Positions 17,179 to 25,127 of a stretch of 64,000 nt of DNA are shown one piece after another. The notes below the pieces were generated by a model. That model saw only the letters and a list, made by a program, of their open reading frames with translations. It ran no database searches and was not told the DNA's origin. The translations under genes were made by a program, and so were the position numbers. The stretch's first letter is position 1; each line of letters opens with the position of its first letter. Origin of the DNA: Bog-473 sp963783245 (GTDB lineage: Bacteria; Actinomycetota; Acidimicrobiia; Acidimicrobiales; RAAP-2); assembly GCA_963783245.1 (NCBI GenBank), contig CAWAMS010000003.1, forward strand, positions 558,001 to 622,000, read 5' to 3'.

Positions 17179-18080
17179 GTGAGCCGCACCGTGGGTCGGG
17201 GTGGCGGCACGACGTCGAAGTCCTTGAAGCGTCGCATGCGATTCCCCCGCAGGGTGCAATCGATGACTTCGTCCCCCTGGGACAACTCACGCTTGGCGAC
17301 CTCGATCGTCGCACCGTGCAACAGGTCGCCCGAGAGCTGCTGTCGCACGTGTTTGCGGGCGAGCTGGATCGAGGCCATATGCGCCTTGCTCACCTGCTCC
17401 ACCTCATAGGGCGACGAGGGACCGCCCCATCCCCGGCTCCCCTCCATGAAGTACTCGGTCATGCAGTAGGCCCACACCCGCACCGACGCCATGGAGGCCG
17501 CCACGCTCACCGGCATGAACCCGGCCTCGATCGACTTGGTCAGGCGCTGGCCCGCCAGGTAGGTCGTCCATGGCACTCCTCCAGCCGGGGGAGGACCGTT
17601 CTCCACCCTGATGGCGGTGCCGAGGAAGTGGAATTCGGTCGTTCCCGTGTCCGCCAGGTTGGTCACGCGATCAACGACGCCGATGACCCCGTGCGCCCCG
17701 AAGCCCGTGGCTTCTTCGAGCATGCGGTTGTAGGCCGACCCGTAACCCTGCGACCACGCCTCTTCGACCCAGGTCTGCTCCACGTTCTGGCCCCACATAC
17801 GGTGCTCGGCCGACACGTAGCCGTGCGGGCACCGATAGGTCTCCACGTAGGCGCCGTCGCTCTGCCCTGCGCCCGCATAGGGATTCATCCCACGCATGAA
17901 GCCCGATCCGGCTCCGTACCAGCCCCAACGCATGACGCAGAACCCCTGGACGAGTCCGACCGGCTCGAGGCCGAGGTCGAGGCACGCGGCAAAGTCGGGC
18001 ACCGAGAGCCCCGAGGAGAAGGAGGAGGCCTCAATCCGGCGAACGGCCGCTTCAGGAAGGTCCGGCGCGGTGTCGCTCAT
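17175..18080 (-). CDS. Protein with divergent YbjQ-like domains (paralogue B)
   Basis: A 301-residue protein related to its two neighbours. FSSGLSVPDFAACLDLGLEP matches the DLSxxEFxLLxxAGFxP opening of paralogue A. GYGSAYNRMLEEATGFGAHG and the following GVIGV strand and GTAIR match the helix and last strands of the YbjQ fold. A Gly/Tyr-rich insertion (about residues 55-95) interrupts the first domain. The second half keeps GFMPVSVAAS and a VSKAHMASIQLARKHV helix but loses the final GTAV strand, ending instead in a basic and proline-rich tail. It begins nine bases after paralogue A and overlaps paralogue C. Function is unknown. Confidence 0.65.
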   Translation of the reverse strand: MSDTAPDLPEAAVRRIEASSFSSGLSVPDFAACLDLGLEPVGLVQGFCVMRWGWYGAGSGFMRGMNPYAGAGQSDGAYVETYRCPHGYVSAEHRMWGQNVEQTWVEEAWSQGYGSAYNRMLEEATGFGAHGVIGVVDRVTNLADTGTTEFHFLGTAIRVENGPPPAGGVPWTTYLAGQRLTKSIEAGFMPVSVAASMASVRVWAYCMTEYFMEGSRGWGGPSSPYEVEQVSKAHMASIQLARKHVRQQLSGDLLHGATIEVAKRELSQGDEVIDCTLRGNRMRRFKDFDVVPPPRPTVRLT

Positions 18081-18089
18081 ACGGCGCTC

Positions 18090-18890
18090 TCAGTTGTCCA
18101 GCGAAATGATCGTGATCGGTTTGGGCAACGTGACCTCGCCGGTCGTCTTGGTCACGGCCGTCCCCAAGGCCAGGAACTCAATGGTGTGCGAGCCCCACTG
18201 GTGCGACTTCTCTTCCAGGCGTACGCCCACGATCCCCCCGGCGTTCAACTGACCGGCCTCATCCTGCATGCGGGTCATCGCCAACTCTCGTGCTTCGTAC
18301 AGCGCCTGGGTGAAATTCGGCAACTCCACGTTCTGTCCGACCGAACCGAGCGCTTGGCTGAGCTTGCGATGTGCGATGTGGTAGACACACGTGCCCATCA
18401 CCAGGCCCTGCGGGACGTAGCCGGTCTGCATCAACGTCCAGAAATCCTGACCCGAGAGATCCGAGGTGAACGGCTTTCCCTGGGCGTTTCGGTACGAGTT
18501 GCCGTCCTCGGCCTTAACGGCGGTGCCGAAGGCGATGAACTCCGCCGAGTCGTTACCCCATTCGTAGTAATTCACGTCGAGTCGGACGCCCACCACACCG
18601 TCGGCACCAAGTTCTTGCGCCTCTTCCTCCATGCGGTTCATCGCCAACTCACGGGCCGTATACATCGCCTCGGTCAGCTTGGTGAGCTCCTGGCTCTCCC
18701 CCCACTTCCTCGTCTGCAAGCCGATGTGATAGATCGAAGACCCCATCACGAAGCCCAATGGATGGAATCCAGCCTCCTTCACCAAGAGGAATTCGTTGAC
18801 CGAGAGGTCGGAGGTGAAGAGCCCGTGTTCGAGCTCTTCGAGACGGTGTGCGGCGTCCTTTGGGAGATCCTGAGGCTGAGACTGAGTCAT
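18090..18890 (-). CDS. Protein with tandem YbjQ-like domains (paralogue A)
   Basis: A 266-residue protein with two clean YbjQ-like repeats (about residues 25-130 and 142-250). Each reads TSDLSxxxF, then GxVMGxxxYHI, then a long helix (EAMYTARELAMNRMEEEA; QALYEARELAMTRMQDEA), then GADGVVGVRL or NAGGIVGVRL, then EFxAxGTAV. YbjQ is a small pentameric protein of unknown role, often called putative heavy-metal-binding. A tandem fusion of two units is uncommon. The ATG overlaps the stop of the orphan gene upstream by four bases, and paralogue B starts nine bases downstream. Confidence 0.75.
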   Translation of the reverse strand: MTQSQPQDLPKDAAHRLEELEHGLFTSDLSVNEFLLVKEAGFHPLGFVMGSSIYHIGLQTRKWGESQELTKLTEAMYTARELAMNRMEEEAQELGADGVVGVRLDVNYYEWGNDSAEFIAFGTAVKAEDGNSYRNAQGKPFTSDLSGQDFWTLMQTGYVPQGLVMGTCVYHIAHRKLSQALGSVGQNVELPNFTQALYEARELAMTRMQDEAGQLNAGGIVGVRLEEKSHQWGSHTIEFLALGTAVTKTTGEVTLPKPITIISLDN

Positions 18891-19321
18891 GACGACTCTC
18901 CAATCACGATGTTCTCTAGCGCGAGCCGAGTCTGCTCACTATGGGCCGCTTCGTTGTGCAAGATGGTGAGAAGGCGGGTCAGCCAGGCATCCATCCCGAC
19001 TTGTTCGCTGCGGATCCGGATACCACCTGACGCATGACCGATGCTGCACCGTACCGTGGAGCCGTCGACATCGGCCCGGAGTGTGTCGTCGCCCAGGACG
19101 ATCTGCACGGATTTGATCTCGTCCGACTTCCGAAAGCGGCCACCGGCGCGCTCCACCGAAATACGGCCTCCCAAGACCTCGGCGAGCTGTGCCACCAGCA
19201 GCTTGAGCATGATGCGGGAGTCCGTGCTGTTGGACTGCAACGACGAAATAGCCATTGAAAGGTCGAAGGCATCGCCTCCGGTGCCATCGCCTCCGGCCGG
19301 CTCCATCGTCATCTCACGCAT
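18887..19321 (-). CDS. Orphan hypothetical protein, first gene of the YbjQ-like operon
   Basis: A 144-residue protein with no family I recognise. It has a helical N-terminal half (DSRIMLKLLVAQLAEVLGG), a beta stretch (RISVERAGGRFRKSDEIKSV; VQIVLGDDTLRADVDGS) and a helical end (MDAWLTRLLTILHNEAAH). The pattern suggests a small alpha/beta domain that presents a charged strand surface. There is no signal peptide or transmembrane segment. Its TGA overlaps the ATG of YbjQ paralogue A (ATGA), so it is co-translated with it and probably works with those proteins. An internal ATG five codons in could be the true start. Confidence 0.65.
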   Translation of the reverse strand: MREMTMEPAGGDGTGGDAFDLSMAISSLQSNSTDSRIMLKLLVAQLAEVLGGRISVERAGGRFRKSDEIKSVQIVLGDDTLRADVDGSTVRCSIGHASGGIRIRSEQVGMDAWLTRLLTILHNEAAHSEQTRLALENIVIGESS

Positions 19322-19396
19322 GGTAGTGCCCGACCTGCAGGAATACCCAGCGCCGTCTCAGTCTCGAGGCGCCGGCCGGTTCCGCACGCGGAGGAG

Positions 19397-21007
19397 TTAG
19401 TGCGGCGGCAGTGGAATCGACTGCGCGAAGTGGAACACGTCGCCGGGGTCGTGCGCCTTCTTGACCTGCATCAGCCGGGGCAGGTTGCTCCCGTAGTACG
19501 CCTGGGCCCAGTTGGGCAGTGTCGGATCGATGTAGTTCTGATAGGAGCCCTCGGCGTACGGGGCGAAGCTGGTCTGCGTCTGCTCCAGCCAGCTGCGCGC
19601 GCCGGCGACGATCGACGATGAGGGGCTCGCGCTGCCATAGGTGACCGAATATTGCGCGCACGCGATGGCCTCGCGGTGGACGAACGCCGTGTCGTCTGCG
19701 GCCAGCTGGCTGATGACGCCGCCGTAGCTGTCGAAGGTGATGCCGCCCCCTACTCCTGGCACGTCGTCACCCAGTGCCTCCACGGCATCGACGATGGCCG
19801 TCGTCCCTGCCGCGGGGAACGCCTTGTTCACATAGGAGGACTTCGCCGTGAAGGCGGATCGGGACAATGTCCCACCAGGGTTGCGTGAGGGCAGGTGGCA
19901 TTGTGCAACGGTCAAGTTCTCACATCCCGCTTCGATCAACATGGCTTGGAGGTAGCTCTCGGGACCGACGAATCGGGAGGACGGCGCCGCACCGACGGCG
20001 GCGAGCAGTGGAGCCAGCGCGCTCGAGCATGCCGACGTCGATCCGGCGAACACGCCGGTCACCTTCAAGAACCCGGTACCACCACTGCCGTTCGCGGCCA
20101 GCTGGCAGTTGGCCCACAGCTCGTTCGGCGCAGTCTGAATCCAGCGCAGAAAGGCATCGAGCACACTCCCCGCCTCGCCCCAGGGCCAGCCGAGGGTGAA
20201 CAGCGTCACGCTGGGGATGGGATGGACGGTGAAGGTGAAGGAGGTGACAATGCCGAAGTTGCCCCCACCCCCGCCCCTGCTGGCCCAATAGAGATCACTG
20301 TTGCTGCGGGGCGTGCACCGCAGCAGGGAGCCATCCGCGGTGACCATCTCGAGCGACGCGATGTTGTCGCACGTCAGGCCGTAGGCCCGCCCGAACACGC
20401 CGATCCCTCCGCCGAGTGCCAAGCCGGCGATGCCCACGGTGGGGCACGACCCACCGGGAAGGAGGCGCCCCGAGGACCCCAATTGGCTGTAGACGTCGAC
20501 CAGCTGCGCACCCGCCCCGACCGTGGCCAATTGCATGCCCAGCGCGACCGAGACGGTGTTGAGGGAGGAGACGTCGATCACCAGACCCGGACTCGATGAG
20601 TAGCCGGCGTAGCTATGACCGCCGGACCGGGCCGCCAACGGCACGTCGTGCGCGCGGGCGTAGGCCACGCACCGTTGGACGTCCGCCGCGCTGGCGCAGT
20701 AGGCGATCGCCGCCGGCAGCGGCGATGTGATCAGTTCGTTGAAGAGCAGCGCGTCATTGGCGTACGTCGCGTCGCCGGGGACGACCAGGGTGCCACTGAG
20801 CATTCCCGCCAGCTCCCCCCACTGCGGAGGACCGCCGGCGTTGCCCGTCGAACTGGTCGTGGTCGTCCCTCCCGCTTGGGAATGACCCGAGTCGCCCGAG
20901 CACGCGGCGAGGCTTCCCACGAGTGCCGTCGCCCCGACGCCGCCCGCAACCACGCCGGCCCGCCGGAGGAACGCGCGGCGGTCCATTGCCGGTCGGGGGG
21001 CGGGCAT
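19397..21007 (-). CDS. Tat-exported FAD-linked oxidase, berberine-bridge-enzyme type, probable lipoprotein
   Basis: A 536-residue flavoprotein. The N-terminus has the twin-arginine motif RRAFLRR, a hydrophobic stretch and SLAAC, a lipobox with Cys 36. A folded, Tat-exported lipoprotein on the outer face of the membrane is therefore likely. The FAD domain (PCMH fold) carries RSGGHSY with His 131 and GGSCPTVG with Cys 188, the positions used for double covalent FAD attachment in berberine-bridge-like oxidases. GGNFGIVTSFTF follows. The C-terminal BBE segment is NYIDPTLPNWAQAYYG and ends DPGDVFHFAQSI. It lies between the YbjQ-like and AIM24 genes on the same strand. The substrate is unknown, often sugars or alcohols in this family. 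Confidence 0.85.
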   Translation of the reverse strand: MPAPRPAMDRRAFLRRAGVVAGGVGATALVGSLAACSGDSGHSQAGGTTTTSSTGNAGGPPQWGELAGMLSGTLVVPGDATYANDALLFNELITSPLPAAIAYCASAADVQRCVAYARAHDVPLAARSGGHSYAGYSSSPGLVIDVSSLNTVSVALGMQLATVGAGAQLVDVYSQLGSSGRLLPGGSCPTVGIAGLALGGGIGVFGRAYGLTCDNIASLEMVTADGSLLRCTPRSNSDLYWASRGGGGGNFGIVTSFTFTVHPIPSVTLFTLGWPWGEAGSVLDAFLRWIQTAPNELWANCQLAANGSGGTGFLKVTGVFAGSTSACSSALAPLLAAVGAAPSSRFVGPESYLQAMLIEAGCENLTVAQCHLPSRNPGGTLSRSAFTAKSSYVNKAFPAAGTTAIVDAVEALGDDVPGVGGGITFDSYGGVISQLAADDTAFVHREAIACAQYSVTYGSASPSSSIVAGARSWLEQTQTSFAPYAEGSYQNYIDPTLPNWAQAYYGSNLPRLMQVKKAHDPGDVFHFAQSIPLPPH

Positions 21008-21103
21008 CGGACGTCACGATAGCCCTGCAGCCAGGGAATCTCCGTCTTTCACGCCAGTTGCCGTCGTGGGGCGCGTCCACGAGCCACGAGCCGCGCGAAC
21101 CAT

Positions 21104-22084
21104 CTACCAGAGGTGCTGGCTGGCCCCCGAGGTGTCGTGGAAGTCGGTGCCAGGGTCCTCCTCGGCCACGTAGCAGGACTCGACTCCCACCCGGCCCGGA
21201 CCGAAAAGCCGGAGCCACAGATACCGGTTGCCCCACGAGCGCCACAGTTTCATCCCGGCCTTCGGGTACTCGACGTGGAGCTGCAGCGCGACCGTCGGGT
21301 CCTTGAACAGCAGCGCGGGCGGCTTGACCAACAGCGACTCCCCTTCGGCGAGGTCCCGGATGAACGCCGCACCGCCCGCCCCGATCATGACCACGCCGGG
21401 CCGCTCTCCCGCCGTGAAGTGGTCCAGATAGCGCCCGAGGGGGTAGTGCCACTCGGTCTCGTTCCGGCGGTCGTCACGATCGTCATCGGCCATGCCGGCA
21501 AGGTTGAGGCCGATCTTCAGCACGCTGAGGCCGGCGCCGGTGTCCGCCGCGTCGGTCCCGCCTGACGTCGAGTACCAGACGTTCGATTCCTGCCAGTCGT
21601 AATCGACCCCTTCGCTCGCGGTCAGCAGACGACCTTCGCAGACGTCGACGGAAGCGCCCGGCTCGAGGGGCAGCGCAACCACCTCGCCCGCCGTGTCGTG
21701 CGAGAAGGCGATCCGTCCCGGACCCTTGGCCATGAGCATGACGAGCGGCAGGCCGGCCCGCATCCGGGTCCAGGCCCGACGCATCGACATCGGCGACAGT
21801 TGCACCGACGGTTCCTGCCACAACAGGACGTGATGCGGGAAGTAGACCCCTTCGTCGGCGGCCAGGTTCCAGTCGGCTGCCGGCACCGATCGGCCGCTCA
21901 CCTCCACCTGGGAGTGACCGACCTGGATTCTGGCCATGTCGGCGATCGGTGGCAGTTCGGTCCAGCCGCCTGCGGTCGTCCGCAACGTGATATCGAGCGG
22001 GGCGCCACAGTTCGGACAGCTCTCCGTACCCCCGGTCGACGACTGCCGACAATAGGGGCAGGTGTACGTCATGGTGTCGGTCAT
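21104..22084 (-). CDS. AIM24-family protein with N-terminal zinc ribbon (1)
   Basis: A 326-residue protein. Residues 9-27 form a zinc ribbon (CPYCRQ...CPNCGAPLD). The rest is an AIM24/TIGR00266-type beta-rich domain, with HHVLLWQEPSVQLS, GPGRIAFSHDTAGEVVALPL, an FIRDLAEGESLLVKPPALLFKD segment and the ending GPGRVGVESCY. It is related to the proteins at 22118-23095 and 25128-25920, but more divergent and with an acidic insertion (about 195-215). Bacterial AIM24 proteins are of unknown function; the mitochondrial namesake affects inner-membrane organisation. It follows the AIM24 gene upstream by 33 bases, so the two are probably co-transcribed. Confidence 0.75.
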   Translation of the reverse strand: MTDTMTYTCPYCRQSSTGGTESCPNCGAPLDITLRTTAGGWTELPPIADMARIQVGHSQVEVSGRSVPAADWNLAADEGVYFPHHVLLWQEPSVQLSPMSMRRAWTRMRAGLPLVMLMAKGPGRIAFSHDTAGEVVALPLEPGASVDVCEGRLLTASEGVDYDWQESNVWYSTSGGTDAADTGAGLSVLKIGLNLAGMADDDRDDRRNETEWHYPLGRYLDHFTAGERPGVVMIGAGGAAFIRDLAEGESLLVKPPALLFKDPTVALQLHVEYPKAGMKLWRSWGNRYLWLRLFGPGRVGVESCYVAEEDPGTDFHDTSGASQHLW

Positions 22085-22117
22085 AGTCGTCAGTCCTCGC
22101 TCCGTTGCGCCGGCACC

Positions 22118-23095
22118 TCAGTCAGTCTTCCGGTCGAAGTACATCGACTGGATGCCGACGCGCCCCGGACCCGTCAGCGCCATGAAGGAAGCGGCCCGGC
22201 TCGACGACAGGGCATCGCCCAGCACGGCCGTACCGCCCCCGCCGAGTACCTGGGCTGCCGCGCCCGCAACCCCTTCCTTCATCATCGCCCGGGCCGCCTT
22301 GAGCCCGCGAAAACCTCGCCCGGCCATGTCCTTGGCCGCCTTGACCCCCTGGGTCGCCTTGCTCTGGCCCTCGACGCTGCCGGAAAGATCGACCGACACG
22401 ACCTCGATGGACACCGACGCGTCCTTGTACAAGAACCCACCCGGCTCGACGTGGATCATCTCGTCCTCGGCCAGGGTGCGCTCGAAGACGTTGCCGAAGC
22501 CGTGCACCACGATCACCCCCGGCTCGCCCGTCGCCTCGAACCGGTCGAGATACAACCCGGTCCCGGCCAAAAGCGCTGTCTTGAGACCCGGCACCTTGGA
22601 GTACGAGTACGACATGGTGCCCGATGCAACGAGCAGGGCGTGCCCTCGCAGTTCGAGGACCGTCGCGGCATCGACCGGGAGAACCACGAGCTCGCCTGCG
22701 GCGTCTCGCGACAGCGCCAGGTGCCCCGGCCCGCGGGCAACGCTGAGGACGAACGGCATGTCCCCGAGGAGGCGCTTCGCCCCACCAGGGGTGTCCATGA
22801 CCGACATGGGGACGGTCTCGTCCTTCCAGAGCATGGCGTGGTGCTCGAAGAACACCGAATCGGCGGCGTCAAGTGCCAACTCGGCGACCGGGACCATGTC
22901 GCCGTCGATCTGAACCGTGCTCGATCCGAAGTGGATCTCGGTGAGGTCCCTGAGGCGCGGGGCCTGGCGCCAACCGGCGTCGCTCACCCGGTCCCGTTGG
23001 TCGAGTGGCGCTCCACAGCGGTCGCAGCTCCGGGCTTCGGTGAGGTTGTGGGCGTGGCACCACTGGCATTCGACCCGTTGCCCGACGTCAGTCAC
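22118..23095 (-). CDS. AIM24-family protein with N-terminal zinc ribbon (2)
   Basis: A 325-residue protein. The zinc ribbon is CQWCHAHN...CDRCGAPLD in the first 30 residues, followed by SDAGWRQAPRLRDLTEIHFG, which is nearly the same as in the third copy. The AIM24 core has FFEHHAMLWKDETVPMSVMD, GPGHLALSRDAAGELVVLPV, YLDRFEATGEPGVIVVHGFG, ERTLAEDEMIHVEPGGFLYKD and GPGRVGIQSMYF. A Gly/Ala/Lys-rich insertion of about 60 residues (QGVKAAKDMAGRGFRGLK and GAAAQVLGGGGTAV) sits before the final strand and could be an amphipathic membrane-contacting segment. GTG at 23095 was chosen because the ribbon then begins normally. The gene precedes AIM24 copy 1 on the same strand. Confidence 0.75.
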   Translation of the reverse strand: MTDVGQRVECQWCHAHNLTEARSCDRCGAPLDQRDRVSDAGWRQAPRLRDLTEIHFGSSTVQIDGDMVPVAELALDAADSVFFEHHAMLWKDETVPMSVMDTPGGAKRLLGDMPFVLSVARGPGHLALSRDAAGELVVLPVDAATVLELRGHALLVASGTMSYSYSKVPGLKTALLAGTGLYLDRFEATGEPGVIVVHGFGNVFERTLAEDEMIHVEPGGFLYKDASVSIEVVSVDLSGSVEGQSKATQGVKAAKDMAGRGFRGLKAARAMMKEGVAGAAAQVLGGGGTAVLGDALSSSRAASFMALTGPGRVGIQSMYFDRKTD

Positions 23096-23224
23096 GTGCA
23101 CCCCCCAAGGCATTCTGCGCCGTTGCGCGTCGTGGGCTCCGCCCACCCCAGTGGTCCGGGCCAAGCGTGCCACAGTTTGGAGACCGGTCGCCTCTTTGCG
23201 CGGTCATCGTCGAGCCGCGGCGGG

Positions 23225-23797
23225 TCATCCCCGAGCCATGAGCGACGGGCTCCACGTTGCCTCGTCGTTGGTGACCTTCACGCTCCCGAGCACGTCGATC
23301 ATCGAGATCTCCAGGCGCGGCCGGCTGGCGGTTGCCGGTGGACCGTACGTGGTGATCTTGCGCCCGCCGAACAGGGACCGCTGATCGACCACGACCTGGA
23401 CCCCGCTCGGCACGAGCACCCGGAGGTTGCCGGCGAGCGCCAAGACCCTGATCCTCGGCTCGGGCGCGAGGAACACGGCTCCCCGCAGGTCCAGGTGTAT
23501 CTCCGCCATCGCCACGAAGGCGGTGGTCCGCCCGCCCAGGAAGAACCGGCCCCGCACGAGCCGATTCCCGAAGGGGACGAACCAACGCCGCTTGGTCCGC
23601 CCAGGCGGAATCACCTCGAGGCCACCCGTCGCAGCCGCGAATTCCGTGCGCGAAGGAGTCGTCAACACAAGGTCGGTCCGCCTGTCGAACTCCTCCAGAC
23701 TCAGTTGGCCGGCGCCCGTGGCCCGCACCAGCACGGCCAGCGAAGCGTCTCGCTCCCCTTCGGTCACCGGGAACTGCTCACCCTCGTCGGCGCTCAC
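23225..23797 (-). CDS. DUF1707 domain protein with cell-wall-active (LiaF-like) C-terminus
   Basis: A 190-residue protein. The first 60 residues match DUF1707, with TEGERDASLAVLVRATGAG and LSLEEFDRRTDLVLTT, a short actinobacterial N-terminal domain often joined to membrane or envelope modules. The C-terminal half is a beta-helical stretch with HLDLRGAVFLAPEPRIRVLAL, VLVPSGVQVVVD and GRKITTYG, like the DUF2154/LiaF cell-wall-stress sensing domain. No transmembrane helix was seen. GTG at 23797 is chosen because AGGGGAGG lies just upstream. It diverges from the SPFH gene, with 76 bases between the two starts. Confidence 0.8.
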   Translation of the reverse strand: MSADEGEQFPVTEGERDASLAVLVRATGAGQLSLEEFDRRTDLVLTTPSRTEFAAATGGLEVIPPGRTKRRWFVPFGNRLVRGRFFLGGRTTAFVAMAEIHLDLRGAVFLAPEPRIRVLALAGNLRVLVPSGVQVVVDQRSLFGGRKITTYGPPATASRPRLEISMIDVLGSVKVTNDEATWSPSLMARG

Positions 23798-23873
23798 TCC
23801 ACCTCCCCTTGGCGACACCGGAGCAAAAACGCATCTACCATAAGTTTACCGACGGGTGGAAGGGGTGTTTCCG
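23798..23873. promoter_or_regulatory. Divergent promoter region between the DUF1707 and SPFH genes
   Basis: This 76-base gap contains the only A/T-rich patch nearby (around 23824-23850, including ACCATAAGTTTACC). It must carry the start signals for both divergent units, so the DUF1707 and SPFH genes, and possibly the AIM24 genes behind them, may be co-regulated. No clear -35/-10 pair was defined. Confidence 0.4.
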
Positions 23874-25039
23874 ATGGGATTACTCAACGAGTCACGACGA
23901 GAATTCATTGCGGCACCGGACACCTCGAAGGGCCAGATCGTTTTCAAGTGGCCCGACGACAACATCCGCAAGTTCGCCCGGGCGATCGTCGAGCCCGATG
24001 CCCAGGCCGTCTTCATGAGCCAGGGCAAGGTGATGGGCGTCCTGCCCCCGGGCCAGCACACGCTCGATGCCTCCGAGCTGCCATTCCTCGGGATGTTCAT
24101 CGACTGGGCGTCAGCCGGCAACGCCTTCAAGGCAGAGCTCTACTTCGTCGGGACACGCGAGTACCCGAACGTGCGCTTCGGGGGCCGGCTGGACGACATC
24201 CAGGACCCCATGTCCGGTCTGATCGTCACGATGCGGGCCTTCGGTGAGTACGCGCTCAGGGTGGACGACCCGACGAAGCTCATCTTGAACCTGGTGGGTA
24301 CCGTGGACGTGGCGGACAACGACGCGGTCACCGGATGGGTGGGCCAGCAGCTGCTCAAGGTCACCCGCACGGCAGTGACCACACAGCTGGCGTCGGGCGC
24401 CTGGCCGATCCTCGGCCTCTCCCAGCACAGCCCCGACATCGAAGCCGCAACCATGCCGGCGGCCAACGTCCAGCTCGCCGATTATGGCGTCTCCATCTGC
24501 CGGTTCGGCAACCTCGACGTCAACTTGTCCGAGGAGGACAGCACGAAGCTGAAGAAGCTGGCCAACGACTACGCCTACTCCAAGCTCGCCGGCGGGTTCC
24601 TGCAAGCGGCCCAGGCCGAGGCCCTCCAAGGGATGGGGCAGGGCATGGCCGAAGGCGGCGGCTCCTCCAACCCGATGATCGTCGGTATGGGCATGGGGAT
24701 GGCGGGCCAGGTCGCGGCCGCCCCCGGTCAAGCCCCGTACGGGACGCCGGAGGCCCCGAACTTCGCCGGTGCCCCTGTCGCAGGCGCCGGGTACCCGGCC
24801 GCCGCCGCGCCACCTGCGCAGGCACCGGTCGATGCCGCTGCTCCTCCTGCGGCCTGACGGCCGCTGCGCCCACGGCACCGGCCACCGTCGAGTGCCCGAG
24901 CTGCCACTCCCAGGTCCGCGAAGGAGCCAAGTTCTGCGACTCCTGCGGCACCAAGATGCAGGCACAGTGCGCCAACTGCCAGGCCGAGCTCCGGCCCGGC
25001 GCACGGTTCTGCGACTCCTGCGGCACTGCGACCGCCTAG
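23874..25039 (+). CDS. SPFH-domain (virion-core-like) protein with two C-terminal zinc ribbons
   Basis: The N-terminal 230 residues match bacterial SPFH proteins annotated as virion core protein or YdjI-like. Segments include KGQIVFKWPDDNIRKFARAIVEP-like opening strands (VEPDAQAVFMSQGKVMGVL), PGQHTLDASELPFLG, and the later SPFH helix region EEDSTKLKKLANDYAYSKLAGG. A Gly/Met-rich and Ala/Pro-rich linker follows. In the running frame the protein stops at 24857. One base missing there would extend it through two zinc ribbons (CPSCHSQVREGAKFCDSCG and CANCQAELRPGARFCDSCG) to 25039. This is the usual design of this family, so I treat the stop as an error. ATG 23874 is preceded by GGAAGGGG. The AIM24 copy 3 gene follows on the same strand. 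Confidence 0.8.
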
Positions 25040-25127
25040 TACCGGTGCGACTGCTGGACGAGAGCGGCGACAGCTGGTCGAGAACGGCCCGCCCGCGGGC
25101 CAAGGACACGGACGGGGTCACGGGATC

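Noticed and set aside
17103..19037. 644-codon open frame on the plus strand
   Set aside because: It is antisense to the YbjQ-like genes. It lacks family motifs and is rich in Arg/His, as expected from the opposite strand of high-GC coding sequence.
21698..24247. 849-codon open frame on the plus strand
   Set aside because: Antisense to AIM24 copies 1 and 2 and the DUF1707 gene, and it overlaps the SPFH gene in another frame. No recognisable domain; the real genes explain the region.
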